This document shows positions 10,373 to 22,451 of a stretch of 64,000 nucleotides of DNA, piece by piece (the first letter of the stretch is position 1; the number at the start of each line of letters is the position of its first letter). This DNA is from Takakia lepidozioides (lineage: Eukaryota; Streptophyta; Takakiopsida; Takakiales; Takakiaceae): NCBI GenBank assembly GCA_030704615.1, contig CM060731.1:53196001-53260000 (forward strand). The letters run 5' to 3'. The translations under genes were made by a program, and so were the position numbers. The notes beneath the pieces were generated by a model, which was given only the letters and a program-made list of their open reading frames with translations, did no database searches and was not told where the DNA came from.

Positions 10373-11221
10373 CTCCGATGTGGCTTCGTTGGGCACACTC
10401 AAATTTGAGTTTCCGTATTATATTATTATTAATCTTTTCATATATTAATATTTTATTAATTTTGGCGATGAAGCAAGGAAAACTTAAATTATTTTGGGCT
10501 CCCTCCCTTCAAGTCTTCTCACAAATTATTACCTGATTGTGGGAGAGAAAAATGAATCAAAATGAAGAAAGAGAAACAAGAAACAAAAACATTGGGTAAA
10601 TTGTAAATTCCTATTTCAAGTATGTGTTGGTATCTGTATTTGTATTTGTCGTAGTATTTGTAGTAGTATTCGTATCCATCATCATATTGGGGTGAGCATC
10701 GTGTGTGCAGTTGATTCTCGAGGTTTTTCTGACTGCAAAGCCTGTTTGCTGAAGATGAACACCAAGAACCTGCGGATGCCATGGTGATGGGGTTCGTCTT
10801 CTTCTTGTCCTGATGCAGACCTCTCATCGCGTGTTCTCTCCATGATTCCTACATTATTTTAACTTTCTGATAAGATTTCATAGCCGTCGTCTCCGTGTGT
10901 CCGATTGTCTCTCGTCACTACAGAAGTCTTCTTCTGGTTATTTCCCTGGTGAATTCATCGGTGTGGATAGTCTTTGTGATTTTCTTTTCCATGTCTGGCG
11001 TGTTTTGGTTGCAGCTTCTTATGAGAGTACGGGGATGTAGGCGATCGGATAAAAGGCTGAGTGTTTGATTGCAGTTTTGAGCTTTATTTTCAATTGTTTA
11101 TTTCCATTTCAGTCTTGGGAAACACCGCCGGAGACTTTGTAGACAAGAAGCACCCTGTAGACACGCCAAGGAGGAAAACATTCTGCACCTTGTCCTTGAT
11201 CAATCAAACACACAGACAAGG

Positions 11222-14200
11222 ATGGTGAGAGTAAGTGGGACAGGGGGTTCATGTATGCGGCAAGCATGGCAATTCATTCCGGCCGTGGGGAAAGCTACAC
11301 CAATGAGCCTATCTGTTGCAGTACCGACGCGCGCATCCTTGAACCATTTCACTACCCCTGTCTCTAGTATGCAAGTCTCGCTTTCATTGCCTTCAAAAAA
11401 CAAGCAGTTTTCACCCTCCAAGTTTTTTGAAAAGATTGCTACAAGATTTGGATCCAAGGAGCCAGCGGCTCCCAAGAAAGATGACAATCTAACGGAGACT
11501 CTGGAGGGAAGCTCTAAGGAAATTGAGGACGGGGTCTTTTGCGATCCTCAGATGCGAGAGAACATTATTGGCACACTCCAAGAGGAGACAATCAGAGCTG
11601 GTATTGTGATTCCGCAGACGATTGCGGAGGGCGAGGAAATTGCATCAGTCACAGAAGATGACAGAGACTCGTCAATTCTTTGGGAACAGAGAGAGAAGGA
11701 CGTGAAGGCGGAGAGAGAGAGGCGCGTATTTACCAGCCCAGGCTTCAGCTTTTCAGCGGCAGGCTTGCTGTTCCCCTACCATTTGGGCGTCTGCCAATGC
11801 CTCTTTGATAATGACTACATTACGGTATGTCCTTCATCTTCATGTGCTACAAGCGATCCTGAATGCAGTATTTGATCGAATTTTCCACATTTCTCTCGCG
11901 AAAGTGGCCGACCTTGTACTGAAACTCTTGGGAACTTCCATTTCGAGTAAGAATGTACTTCGGTGCAGCAAGAATCAACATCCAGATTGCATCTAGGTTA
12001 GTTGAGCAGATAAAGTTAACCTTTGGGGACTGGTTTGCCTAGGACTCAGTGATTTTGTATCCCATAGTAGTCTCTTTTCTAAGGAAGGAGAGACTGGATA
12101 AGAAAACTAGACTTGCGACATTTGTCATAGATGGGCAATTGCTCTGTATCCATTCCCTTGATCCTCGTCCCTGGAGCTTTGCCAAGCTGGTGACAATTAA
12201 CAGGTTTATGTTGTATATTCTTGGAATGATAGTACATGCAATGGCAGAAGTCAGAGTGTAGGAGAGTCTTCCAGGATGGGAATATGAGGCACTCTGCTGG
12301 AACAAGTCTTTTTCCAAGATTAGAGGAATACAAAACCTTAGACCAAAGCAGAGAATGCAAAAATTGAATGATGTAATAGAATGTAGAATAATATCACCCA
12401 TGGAGTTGTAAGGAGTCTGCATGTCAATTGAAGTGAAAGCCAAGATGTCTATCTCGTGTGCAGATAACTGGTATCTGAGATGTAATACCAGCACCCCCTT
12501 GGGGAGTAGAAGGAGCTCCTGCGAGTCAAAGTGACTCAACATAGCTGCAGGTTTCGCTGTCAAATGAGATCATATGCCCAAAACCCAAGATGGTTACCAC
12601 ATGTGGTTGTTGAACATTTCGCATTGGACATGAACAGACGGTCTTTCTGCATAGGTTTAGTTATCACTGTGACATTGGGGATGGTGGTCGACTTATATGA
12701 AGAAATTTTAAAATTTTGAGGATGAGAAAGCAGGCCGGGTGGGCAAAAGGGGCCCATTCAGCATGCGTGTCAGAGAGTTGGATCAGGCAGATGCTTTGAT
12801 GGTAGTGGTTTGTGAGTTGTGTTCGGGTTGAGTTTGTACAAAAAGAGTGAGTCCAGGAAGGTGTGGGACTACACAGGAGGATACACCACTGGCTGGGTCA
12901 TCAGCTGGGGCCCTTGTGTGCGCAATTGTTGGGGGAGGCGTCAACATGTATGAAGCTCTTCAGGCTACAAAAGAGCTGGCCCATGACTGCCGCGCAAACG
13001 GCACTGCTTTTCGTCTTGGGGTAGGGCTCTTCTCCATACTAACACTTCCTGCCCTTTTCATGTTTGAGGTTCTCCACTTCTTCTGAATGCTTCTTTCCAT
13101 TGTTGATGCTATCTTTACCAGGGTAGATCTCAGTGAGGGAGAGACACAGGTTTTCAGTACTACAACCCTAGGTTACCCTCATATAGTGTCAGTTCACTCT
13201 GGGTAGGTAGATCCTCACAATCTATATTGTGTCATGACTATCCAATTTTCGATGAATGGAGTGGTCTCTGCGTGATTGGGACGTCTGGTGAGCTCAGTGT
13301 CAACCTTCTAAGTTGTTGGAACTTTCTACGTATATGCACATCACAGCAGACAATTAGCATTGGATGCTTTCTTTTGTCGTATGGATTTTCTGTTCAAGAG
13401 GACCTTGTAGCCAACAGGCTCTTAACTGGGCATTCTGTGGCGGTTCTTAAAAGGGTAAGGAACAAATAAAGAGGCACAAAGTGGAAACTGCAGGTCACGA
13501 GACCAGTAACCACTGGGGATACTTCTTGACAAGCAGAGAGTAAGGCCATGTGCTCTGAACCATATCCTTTCTGTTATAGAGGTGAGATGCTTCATGTTCC
13601 CAGCCACAGTTATGATTGTTTGTTAGGAGTGAATACTGAAGTTAGTGCTTTGTACGTTACATGCAGGCTGTGTTGAGACTTTTCCTTCAGAAGTTTCTGC
13701 CCGATGATGTACATGAAAAAGTGAATGGCAGGATTCGGGGTAAACACTCCATCGTAACTTTCCCATCTCTTGTTTCTTCTAGGAGTGCAATTTGGGCAGA
13801 GTTGTCGCCTTGGAGAAACACTTTGGCTTCCCTTTGTGTAGGAGTAAACCATTTAACAGCAGAGTCCAAGGATGCTTTCCAGGTACACTTATTTCGCTGC
13901 ATTGCCAGATAAGTTCAGGCTTACTGGAAGATTTCACGGGCAAGCCCCTGTACTGTTACTCACCAAAGTAGCCAGTGGCCTAAATACGCTTAGATAGGTG
14001 GCATCATGTGGAATGACAACCTGAATGCACCTATGGATACTAGGATTTGGTATGGATACAGTAATTTTTGAACCAGACCCCTGTAACTACCCAGATTGCC
14101 GGGTATGAAGGCAGAGGGGTTTCAGAGAGAAAAGCAACCTTCTCATTGATGTAAGGAGAGATTAGCCACACGCAAGGGGAGCCCGACATGGTCAATTTCC

Positions 14201-16142
14201 TCGCCAATTGGGCACCTAGGGGCATAGGAGAACAGTCAGTTGGCAGGTGACTGTTAACAAGTGTCTCCTTCAAACATGAGGCAGTAGCCACAGCTGGTCA
14301 CAGATGCACTGAAAGCCTGTGTTATTCTTCTTGTTCAAGGAGGGACGTTGGCCGTGCTGACAAATTAGAGAACCCACAGCAGAAACGATCTGTGGCTTAC
14401 TGTAAGTATGTAAAACTTTTTGTGATTGTTGGGTGCAGTTGGGATTACACAAGTATTCCGGCAGCCAAGGGGGCTCTTAGTGGATTCCTTTGACTCAAAA
14501 GAGGACCTCATTAATGCACTTCATACATCGTGTTTCATACCTGGGTATGGTCTTTCTGAACAACCAGATTTGGTCACACAATTACATTTCCAATCTTCAA
14601 ATTGTTTTATGAAATGTTTTTAGTTATCATTTTTCTTTCCTTGATATTCTGTACTTGATCAGTCTACTGTTTGTGGGCTACTTTTGTCTTGTAAGCCTGT
14701 CTTATTTCTTGCATCAAAGAATTCTAGTGGAATATTTAGCAATTACAAGAGAAGATATACCCTTGCAGCTGTATACCATTTGGCACAGACTTGGCCAATG
14801 AGACTACCATTAGAGTTCAAATCTGTCATAGCTCTCGCAGAGCCAGGGGCGAATTGTAGTTGTACTCTAGCGTGTAGAATCCAGGGCCTTCTATAAAAGA
14901 GAAGCTCATTGTCAAGAGAAAAGATCTTTACTACTTTGGACAAGTGTTTTTCATACCCACCAATTGACCTGCTGGGCAATCCCACATGCATAGGAACACA
15001 TGTCTCCTGGCCCCATATGGGTCAAATCTACCTTCATCTCTTGAGTACAGGTGCCAAGGGGGCTAGGATTGGATGTCTAGGTACTTTGCACCAAGGCCGG
15101 TGACTGTATTTCGGGATCGCGTGTGCATTGATGGAGGTGTAACAATGTTCATGCCACCTACGGCTGCTGACGAAACAGTATGTGCCCATGTTCACCTGTA
15201 AATTTCTCTTTTTCATGAGAATACCAGTACATGGAACAGCTGGTTGAAGGTTAACTTGTCAGTGCTTGGCCTTGTGTCTAAAAATTCTCGGGACCCAGAC
15301 ATGGTATTCCTGACCCTACTTTCATATGAGTTGAAGTCAGTACTACTTTTGACTAAGCTGTTGTTTCTAACTGTAGGTGTGGGTGTGTGCCTTCCCTTCA
15401 TTCTTGAGAGGCACAGGTATCAGTCCTGATTGCAATCCATCAGAAGGTCGTGCCAATACCAGACAGGTTTGTGCATTATTGGTTACCTTGTTATTTTTGA
15501 AGTGCTATAGTGTGTGTTTCTCCTTCAGCAGGCTCAAAAGCTAAGAATTCATTACTCGGTGGCTTCATGCCAAAGTTCACAAATCCACTCCAGCTTGGCA
15601 TTTGGTTCCAAGGATGATTCAGAATAACAGAAGGCATCACAGTTCCTGCGTCAGATGAGCCATCCTCCCCCCCCCCCCCAACACTGAGTTACACCCCATT
15701 CTTCAGAGTCTCTTGCTTTAAAAGATTGGGGGTACATGTGACCCTGTTAAAATCCATGTGTCAAAAGGTGATGATCCAGATTGCTGGAATTTGTCATGCT
15801 GAGATTGGGAAGGTTTTGTGAACACCAACACTTTCTACAGTATTAAGTGGCAGTTCTGAATTTAAAGTGGGTGGGCTGGACCATAGATGCAGAGAACATG
15901 GTTACAGACTTGAAAGTTGTATTGAAGTACGCACTCAGGTAAAGCTGAAGGGTTCTAATAACGTTTTGATTTTGTGGCAGCTCTTCAATTGGGCCCTGGA
16001 ACCGGCACAAGATGATATTCTGGACGATCTTTTTGCCTTAGGCTACCAAGATGCGCTGGTGTGGGTCAAACAGAACTCTTCTACTCGAAGGCAAAATGGA
16101 GAGCCTCTTTCTCAAAGTCTGAACATGGCTCCTCCCTCGTAA
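11222..16142 (+). CDS. Patatin-like phospholipase/acyl hydrolase, probably plastid-targeted
   Basis: Seven exons join with consistent phases: 11222-11824, 12877-13020, 13667-13739, 14439-14544, 15081-15177, 15377-15466 and 15981-16142, giving 424 residues. The first about 60 residues are rich in Ser, Thr and basic residues, like a transit peptide, followed by a charged linker. The patatin fold starts at SFSAAGLLFPYHLGV. The catalytic dyad is visible: the GSSAG elbow with Ser210, and Asp326 in CIDGGV. Patatin-like enzymes hydrolyse acyl chains from membrane glycerolipids. The closest family I recognise is the plant group containing Arabidopsis At1g33270, from memory. A downstream ATG at 11306 is an alternative start. 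The gene stands alone between PPR loci; intron 1 is 1,052 bases. Confidence 0.9.
15667..15679. repeat. Poly-C tract in the last intron of the patatin-like gene
   Basis: A run of 13 C, similar to the runs at 10131-10150 and 62141-62153. It lies inside the intron 15467-15980. Confidence 0.8.
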
Positions 16143-17407
16143 GGTCCAAAGTTGGACATTGAATTCTGAGGCTGAACCTGCAAGGTCAATACTGTCTATA
16201 ATAGTTTACATTTAGTAGTGTAACAGACTGTAGCTGATTGACGAATGCTTGGAAAACCTTGGCTTGTCTGACCAAAGGCATTGGGGTTAACCCTCCATGT
16301 CATCAGCTGACAATTGGCATGAGCTGGAGGGCAGCCCAGACAGGCAGGCAGCCATGCGCCCGTCATGCATCCCATTCATGATTGCATTCTGGGCCAGAAA
16401 CATTGGCAAAATAGACCATATAGTGTATTATAGCTAGGTTGGAAGCAGTTGAAAGACACTAGGTTGAGATCTGGTCCAAAACAAAAGAACAATATTTCCG
16501 TTTGCTCTATCTCATGGTATTCTTTCAAAAAGTATACAGCAGTTCTGGAACATCAGCTTTTTGGTTTTTATGTTCTTGTGTTCGTGAAGACTGTTCATTT
16601 GTAGAGGGTTGTTGGCCCTGCCTTCAGCAGGTAGCCTACCCATTCAGTTGCATGGAAGGACCTTAAGACCTGATATCTTTGAGAGGGTCCCCGCTAGGCA
16701 GAGGTTCCTTTTGTTCTTTATGTGTTCCATTTATGGCTGAATGTGGATACTAGGAGATCAACTTAGTAGATGAATCTCCAATGCATCCCACATCAACAGA
16801 GGAAGGAGAATCTCTAGTGAAGCAGGGCCTACGTTTATGTCACGCCTTGTTACAGTTACCAACATACAAAGCGCCAGCTAGGGTTTAGGGTGTATAAGGT
16901 GGGAGTCTAGAAAGCCACCCTCAAGGCAAGTTGATATGGAAATGAAGGTGATACAATGTGATCCCCATACTTGGCTGACTGGACTCCCAGCAGAAAAGGA
17001 AACCTGGGCTTGGTGTGTACTGCCCTCTCTGTATACAGGAAGTGCAAAGGGTAAGAAACTCGGCCGAGCTGCATGCAAAGTGGAGCTCTCTCAGCTAAAC
17101 GAAGTATTACAGATGAGAACAGTAAAAGAAAGAAGCATAGAGCTTCAGTCAGTTCATGGTAGCGTCGATGCTTACTGTACAGACGCTGTCAATGGATGGT
17201 GGCACTCCTGTAGCAGGAAAGCAGAGATCACTCGCTCAGATGACTGCAAGGAGATGAGATGAAACAGAGGTAAATTTGACATGTAGTGAGAAGTGCAGTG
17301 GCAAGGGTGCGAGAGCGGGCAGCCTCTCATTTTGGTGACGTTTGGGGGACGGGAGGAGAGAGAGATGATGTGTCCTTGGAAAGGACTGAAGGAAAGAGAC
17401 GTACAAA
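16143..17407. other. Intergenic, no gene seen; telomere-like TAGGGTTTAGGG
   Basis: No recognisable coding sequence. At 16879-16890 the motif TAGGGTTTAGGG (telo-box type, common in plant promoters of translation and cell-cycle genes) lies about 530 bases upstream of the first candidate exon of the PDF/PPR-2 locus. Confidence 0.45.
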
Positions 17408-19005
17408 ATGCGACAGCAAATGATAGTTCAGTCCTGTGTGCGATCCTTGAAGCTGGATGATCGTTTGCCATGTATAGAGGAGCTTGTTGCTTCTGTCTCT
17501 TTCTCAGTCACCGGCGAGAATGGCAGCTTCTTCCGGCGTTCGCCTGCCCACTCCAAACACAAGGCCCTGTCCTCTCGCTTCGGTCATGCGAGAGCTCTTG
17601 CGTCATGCAGCGGATTAAAGAGCTGGGCTGTGGAGCTGAAAGTGGCATCCCACTTGGCAATGCGCAGAAGACGGAGTCCCTTGCATGTGGTAACTGGGGC
17701 GCCTTCAGGGGAGTCATTCAAACTAGGTGAGAACAAGAAACACTTGCCCGTTTCCTTTTCGGGGGTTCGCTGTGTTGTATGCGCCTTAGGATGCACGCGT
17801 GAAATTGTCTTCTACGCAATTTAGCAGAAACGAATGTACTCTGGGCAATGAAGCAAGAAAGTGCCCGGGATAGTTACACAAGGCCGATAACTTGATATAT
17901 CTGACGCGTAGGTCAACGCTGGAGCATGGAACAGCGCTGGCAGGAGTTTCTTAAAGATCCTTCACAATGGTACAGTAGCGTTGACAAGGTGGGTTTTCTT
18001 CATGGAGGATGTGAAGGAATCTGAGGGAGTTTGACTGAACTCTGGTATGATCATACTGTGTGGACTGGATTGTACCCCTAGTTGTTGAGTGAAGTTAGAA
18101 TCTCGCTTTGCTCTGCAAAAATTGATTTTACAGTCCTTATGGTAGGTCGTTCTTCCTGAGGGCATGAAAGTAGGATGCGCAAGGTCTATTCACTGGAGCT
18201 TGCAAGGTACTTGGGAGGGTTGAGACTGACACTGCTCAGCTGCTCTCTGGTCGTTTTCACGGACCGCTCCCAAATGTCCAGCCTACAGAGACATAAGCTT
18301 GTTGTTGAAAGCTCACTAGCACTCCACAAAGAAACTTGTCGAAATGTTGATGCTGTTGGATGTTTGGGCACGAAGGTCTACTGCGGAGCATGGAGCAGTG
18401 CTGGCATAATTTTCTTAAAGGTCCTTCACAATGGTGGAACAACTGCAATTGTAAGGTGTGGCTTTTTTAATGTACGATGTGAAGAAGTTTGTCCATTTTG
18501 CAAATGTGGGCTCTTCCAGTCAGTATCATGACTTGCTGTCTTTCCTGTTTACAAGGTACTTGGGAGGGTCAGCTTGGTTTTAGGAGGCTGTATTTAAATC
18601 TATGGCTGCTCAGCTGCACCATGTTGGATCTCACAGACAAGTCCGAGATCACCCGACTACAGACGCAAGCAGCACACACAGGAGGTCCTTTGGGGTTGAT
18701 GGTGGGTTGAATTCCCTGTGGGTGAAAGAAAAGCTAGCTGCTTTCATGACACCAGGTCAAGGACAATGTGGTGAGGGCACCTTCTTCTGCATTGCACCTG
18801 TTTTGCACTCTTATCAGAGTTGTCCCTAATTTTCATGTTGAATTCTGCAAGCTCGTTGGGTGGATTTATGGTGGTTGGGAGTGATTTTTCTTAACTGCAT
18901 GTGGCAACAGGAAATTATCCAAAAACAGATAGCAGAGACGAGGTGAAGCTTTGGAATGAATATTCTTTGGACCCAAGTCAATGGTGGGACAATCGAGGCG
19001 AAAAG
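17408..19005 (+). CDS. 5' exons of the PPR-2 locus: targeting-like exon and three OSB-type PDF modules, two damaged
   Basis: An open exon (17408, or from the ATG at 17522 in another frame, to 17728) rich in Ser, Arg and His could be a targeting region. It joins in phase to 17911-17986, encoding QRWQEFLKDPSQWYSS, the first half of a PDF motif. A duplicate follows at about 18376-18459 (CWHNFLKGPSQWWNN). Its second half lies at 18633-18770 (SPDYRRKQHTQEVLWG, then a 1-nt shift, then LWVKEKLAAFMTPGQGQ). A third first-half is on exon 18911-19005 (LWNEYSLDPSQWWDNRGEK) and joins in phase both to 18770 and to 19228. PDF motifs bind single-stranded DNA in plant OSB proteins. No OB-fold domain was found. 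Modules 1 and 2 contain stops or shifts, so the full 5' structure may be decayed or spliced differently. Confidence 0.6.
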
Positions 19006-19227
19006 GTGAATGCCTGTTAGGTTATGGAGAGAAGCAGACAACAAGATGGATTGCAAAGAATTCTTGGCCCGGCACATTTTTAAAGTCTTGGGAGCAATTC
19101 AGCTAGTGTGTGATAAGTACGGTCGAGGTGTTTGCTAGAACAATTTTATGCTGTCATTGTCAGCTGGCAAGGCAAGGATGTGTACATTATTGGGATCTGA
19201 AGGAGCAGGGATGGAGTGTGGGTCCAG

Positions 19228-22134
19228 AATCATCCAAGAGGGCTGGATTTCAAGCACAAGATTACCTATGATTTCCTGTGGATCAGTAGCTACAAGAAAC
19301 CTGCATGGGTAGATAGTCAACTGGGAGCAGCAGCACAGTTGATACAATCAGGCACCTCCACCATGACCAGAGTGTCCGAAAGAGGACCAAGAGAGGGAGT
19401 CCAGAATCCCTCTTCCGGTACTTGTGGGCATGTGAGGACGCTATGTGAGGCAGGGCGACTGAAAGAGGCTCTACAGACTCTAAACCAAGGAGGAATTTCA
19501 GCAGATTCAGATACCTATGTTCGACTCTTGCACAAGTGCATCAAGATGAATGGCCTGGAAGCTGGAAAGCAGGTGCACTCTCACATTATCAAAAGTGGAT
19601 TCAAGCCAAATGTCTTTCTACACAACACCCTTGTCAACATGTATGTTAAGTGCGGCAGCATTGTGGATGCACACCAAATGTTCAGCAAAATGCCTCAACG
19701 TGATCTGATCACATGGAATATAATGATGGCAGGATTTACCAAGCATGGGTGTGGTGAGAAAACCTTGGAGACATATGAGGAATTGATTCGGGAAGGTGTG
19801 AAGCCTGACCAAATCACGTTTGTTTGCCTTTGCAATGCATTGACGAGCCTGGCAGATCTGGAAAGGGGCATAGAGGTCCATGGTGACATTGTTAAAGCCG
19901 GAATTGTACCAGATGTCATTCTCAACACTGCCCTGATGAAAATGTATGCCAAATGTGGGAGCATCAAGGATGCGAAGGGAGTGTTTGACAAAATGGCTGA
20001 ACGAGATGTGGTGTCATGGAATGCAATGATCACAGGATATGCCCAGGATGGGTCCAGGATGGAGGCTTTGGAGACCTATGAGCAAATGATGCGGGAAGGG
20101 GTGAAGCCCGACGGGGTCACGTTTGTTTGTGTTTGCAATGTATGTGCGAGCCTGGCAGCCCTGGAGAAGGGCAAAGAGGTCCATGGTGACATGATCAAAG
20201 CTGGAATTGTACCGAGTGTCATTCTGAACACTGCCCTGGTGGACATGTATGCCAAATGCGGCAGCATCAAAGATGCAGAGGGAGTGTTCGACAATATGGT
20301 TGAACGAAATGTGGTGTCTTGGAATGCGATGGTCGCAGGATATGCACAGCAGGGGTATGGGAAGAAGGCTTTGGAGACCTATGAGCAAATGATGCGGGAA
20401 GGGGTGAACCCGGACCAGGTTACATTCATTTGTGTTTGCAATGCGTGTGCAAGCCTGTCAGCCCTGGAAAAGGGCAAAGAGGTCCATGGTTACATCATGA
20501 AATTGGGAATTGTTCCAGATCTTATTCTGAACAATACCCTCATGGACATGTATGCCAAATGTGGCAGCATCGATGCTGCAAAGGGAGTGTTTGACAATAT
20601 GGCTGAACGAGATGTGGTGTCCTGGAATGCGATGATTGCAGGATATGCCCAGCATGGGTGCGGGATGGAGGCTTTGAAGACCTATGAGCAAATGATGCAT
20701 GAAGGGGTGAAGCCGGACCAGGTCACATTCATTTGTGTTTGCAATGCATGTGTGAGCCTGTCAGCCCTGGAAAAGGGTCAAGAGGTCCATGGTGACATTG
20801 TCAAAGCTGGAATTGTGCCAGATGTCATTCTGAACACTTCCCTTATGAAAATGTATGCCAAATGTGGGAGCATCGAGGATGCGAAGGGAGTGTTTGACAA
20901 TATGGCCGGACGTGATGTGGTGTCATGGAATGTGATGATCGCAGGATATGCACAGCAGGGGTGCGGGATGAAGGCTTTGGAGGCATATGAGCAAATGATG
21001 GGGGAAGGGGTGAAGCCCAACAATGTCACATTTGTTTGCATTTGCAATGCGTGTGCAAGGCTGGCAGCCCTGGAAAACGGCAAAGAGGTCCATGGTGACA
21101 TCATCAAAGCTGGAATTGTACCAGATGTCATTCTGAACACTGCCCTGATGAACATGTATGCCAAATGTGGGAGCATCAAGGATGCGAAGGGAGTGTTTGA
21201 CAATATGGCTGAACGCAATGTGGTGTCCTGGACCTCGATGATTGCAGGATATGTGCAGCATGGGTGCGGGATGGAAGCTTTGGAGACCTATGAGCAAATG
21301 ATGCAGGAAGGGGTGAAGCCGGACCAGGTCACGTTCATTTGTGTTTGCAACGCGTGTGCGAACCTGTCAGCCCTGGAAAAGGGCAAAGAGGTCCATGGTG
21401 ACATCATCAAAGCGGGAATTGTACCAGATGTCACTCTGAGCAGTGCCCTGGTGGACATGTATGCCAAATGCGGCAGCATCGAAGATGCAGAGGGGGTGTT
21501 CGACAATATGGCCGAACGAAATGTGGTGTCCTGCAACGCGATGATTGCAGGATATGCACAGCATGGTTATGATATGGAGGCCCTGCAACTATTGGAAGAA
21601 ATGCAAGTGGAAGGCTTGAAGCTTGACAGTATCACTTTTCTATGTGTTCTCTCTGCATGCAGCCATGCTGGCCTAGTGGATGAAGGCAAATACTACTTTG
21701 ACTCCCTCAGTCAAGATCATGGCATCACTCCGGCAGTGCAGCACTTTGTCTCCATGGTGGACCTTCTTGGCCGTGCGGGTCGATTGAATGAGGCAGAGGA
21801 TTTCATTAACAGAATGCCTATCAAACCCAATGCTGTGGTATGGATGGCCTTGCTGGGTGCCTGCAGAATGCACGGCAATGTGGAGATGGCTGAACGTGCA
21901 GCAACATCTATTCTCAAGTGGAATGAACAGGACGCTGCAACTTATGTGTTGCTATCAAACATCTACGCTGCAGCTGGCAGGTGGGATGATAGTGCAAAGG
22001 TGAGAAAAATGATGAAGGTCAGAGGGGTTAGAAATGAGCCAGGTCGCTGCTGCACGGAGGTCAGCAACAGGGTGCACACCTTTGTTGTAGATGAGAAATT
22101 GCATCCAAAAATTGTGGAAATGCAGCTGAGATGA
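19228..22134 (+). CDS. PPR-2: PDF-motif/PLS-PPR protein, truncated before the DYW domain
   Basis: The exon opens at 19228 after CCAG and continues the PDF motif in frame: DNRGEK (previous exon) joins NHPRGLDFKHK, then FLWISSYKKPAWVDSQL. A linker (GTSTMTRVSERG) and seven S-P-L triplets of 303 nt follow, then L2-S2-E motifs. The first in-frame ATG in this exon is 19363. The frame ends at 22134 just inside the DYW region (VDEKLHPKIVEMQLR), so the protein lacks the deaminase. Such E/E+-type products can still bind RNA and work with a separate deaminase in other plants. Repeats differ from PPR-1 at specificity positions, so the target should differ. Expression may need the upstream exons, which would also provide targeting. 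Confidence 0.8.
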   Translation, partial: NHPRGLDFKHKITYDFLWISSYKKPAWVDSQLGAAAQLIQSGTSTMTRVSERGPREGVQNPSSGTCGHVRTLCEAGRLKEALQTLNQGGISADSDTYVRLLHKCIKMNGLEAGKQVHSHIIKSGFKPNVFLHNTLVNMYVKCGSIVDAHQMFSKMPQRDLITWNIMMAGFTKHGCGEKTLETYEELIREGVKPDQITFVCLCNALTSLADLERGIEVHGDIVKAGIVPDVILNTALMKMYAKCGSIKDAKGVFDKMAERDVVSWNAMITGYAQDGSRMEALETYEQMMREGVKPDGVTFVCVCNVCASLAALEKGKEVHGDMIKAGIVPSVILNTALVDMYAKCGSIKDAEGVFDNMVERNVVSWNAMVAGYAQQGYGKKALETYEQMMREGVNPDQVTFICVCNACASLSALEKGKEVHGYIMKLGIVPDLILNNTLMDMYAKCGSIDAAKGVFDNMAERDVVSWNAMIAGYAQHGCGMEALKTYEQMMHEGVKPDQVTFICVCNACVSLSALEKGQEVHGDIVKAGIVPDVILNTSLMKMYAKCGSIEDAKGVFDNMAGRDVVSWNVMIAGYAQQGCGMKALEAYEQMMGEGVKPNNVTFVCICNACARLAALENGKEVHGDIIKAGIVPDVILNTALMNMYAKCGSIKDAKGVFDNMAERNVVSWTSMIAGYVQHGCGMEALETYEQMMQEGVKPDQVTFICVCNACANLSALEKGKEVHGDIIKAGIVPDVTLSSALVDMYAKCGSIEDAEGVFDNMAERNVVSCNAMIAGYAQHGYDMEALQLLEEMQVEGLKLDSITFLCVLSACSHAGLVDEGKYYFDSLSQDHGITPAVQHFVSMVDLLGRAGRLNEAEDFINRMPIKPNAVVWMALLGACRMHGNVEMAERAATSILKWNEQDAATYVLLSNIYAAAGRWDDSAKVRKMMKVRGVRNEPGRCCTEVSNRVHTFVVDEKLHPKIVEMQLR

Positions 22135-22451
22135 TTGTCTGGGCAGATGTTGAATTCAAAGTGTCAGTTGATGACAGTCACGTAAACAGGGTATGTGCCT
22201 ATTGCATGATGAGGGGAGGAGCAGAAGAGATTTTCTCTTTCCCACCACAGTGACAGGCTGGCCATTGGTTTTGGGCTGATCAGCATGTACCTAGGATGCC
22301 TCGCTGTCATCATGAATCTCAGGTATGTGGTGACTGACACACCTCCACCAAGTTCATCTCAAAGATTGCTGGCTGAGGAATTGTTGTATGGGATGCCAAC
22401 CAGTTTCACCACTTCGAAGATGGGGTTTGTTATTGTGGCGATTACTGGTGA
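22135..22451 (+). pseudogene. Inactivated DYW-domain remnant downstream of PPR-2
   Basis: Homology to the DYW domain continues past the PPR-2 stop, with small indels. HSE has become HSD. The zinc motif reads C-G-D-stop-H, with TGA at 22335-22337 in place of the second Cys. A second TGA follows in the AGRAIV segment. The end is still recognisable: FHHFEDGVCYCGDYW, then a stop at 22449-22451. The loss therefore looks recent. Confidence 0.88.

Noticed and set aside
22335-22337. TGA in the PPR-2 DYW remnant corrected by U-to-C RNA editing, as in fern, lycophyte and hornwort organelles
   Set aside because: Such editing acts on organellar transcripts; this gene is nuclear, and the region also has frame-changing indels.
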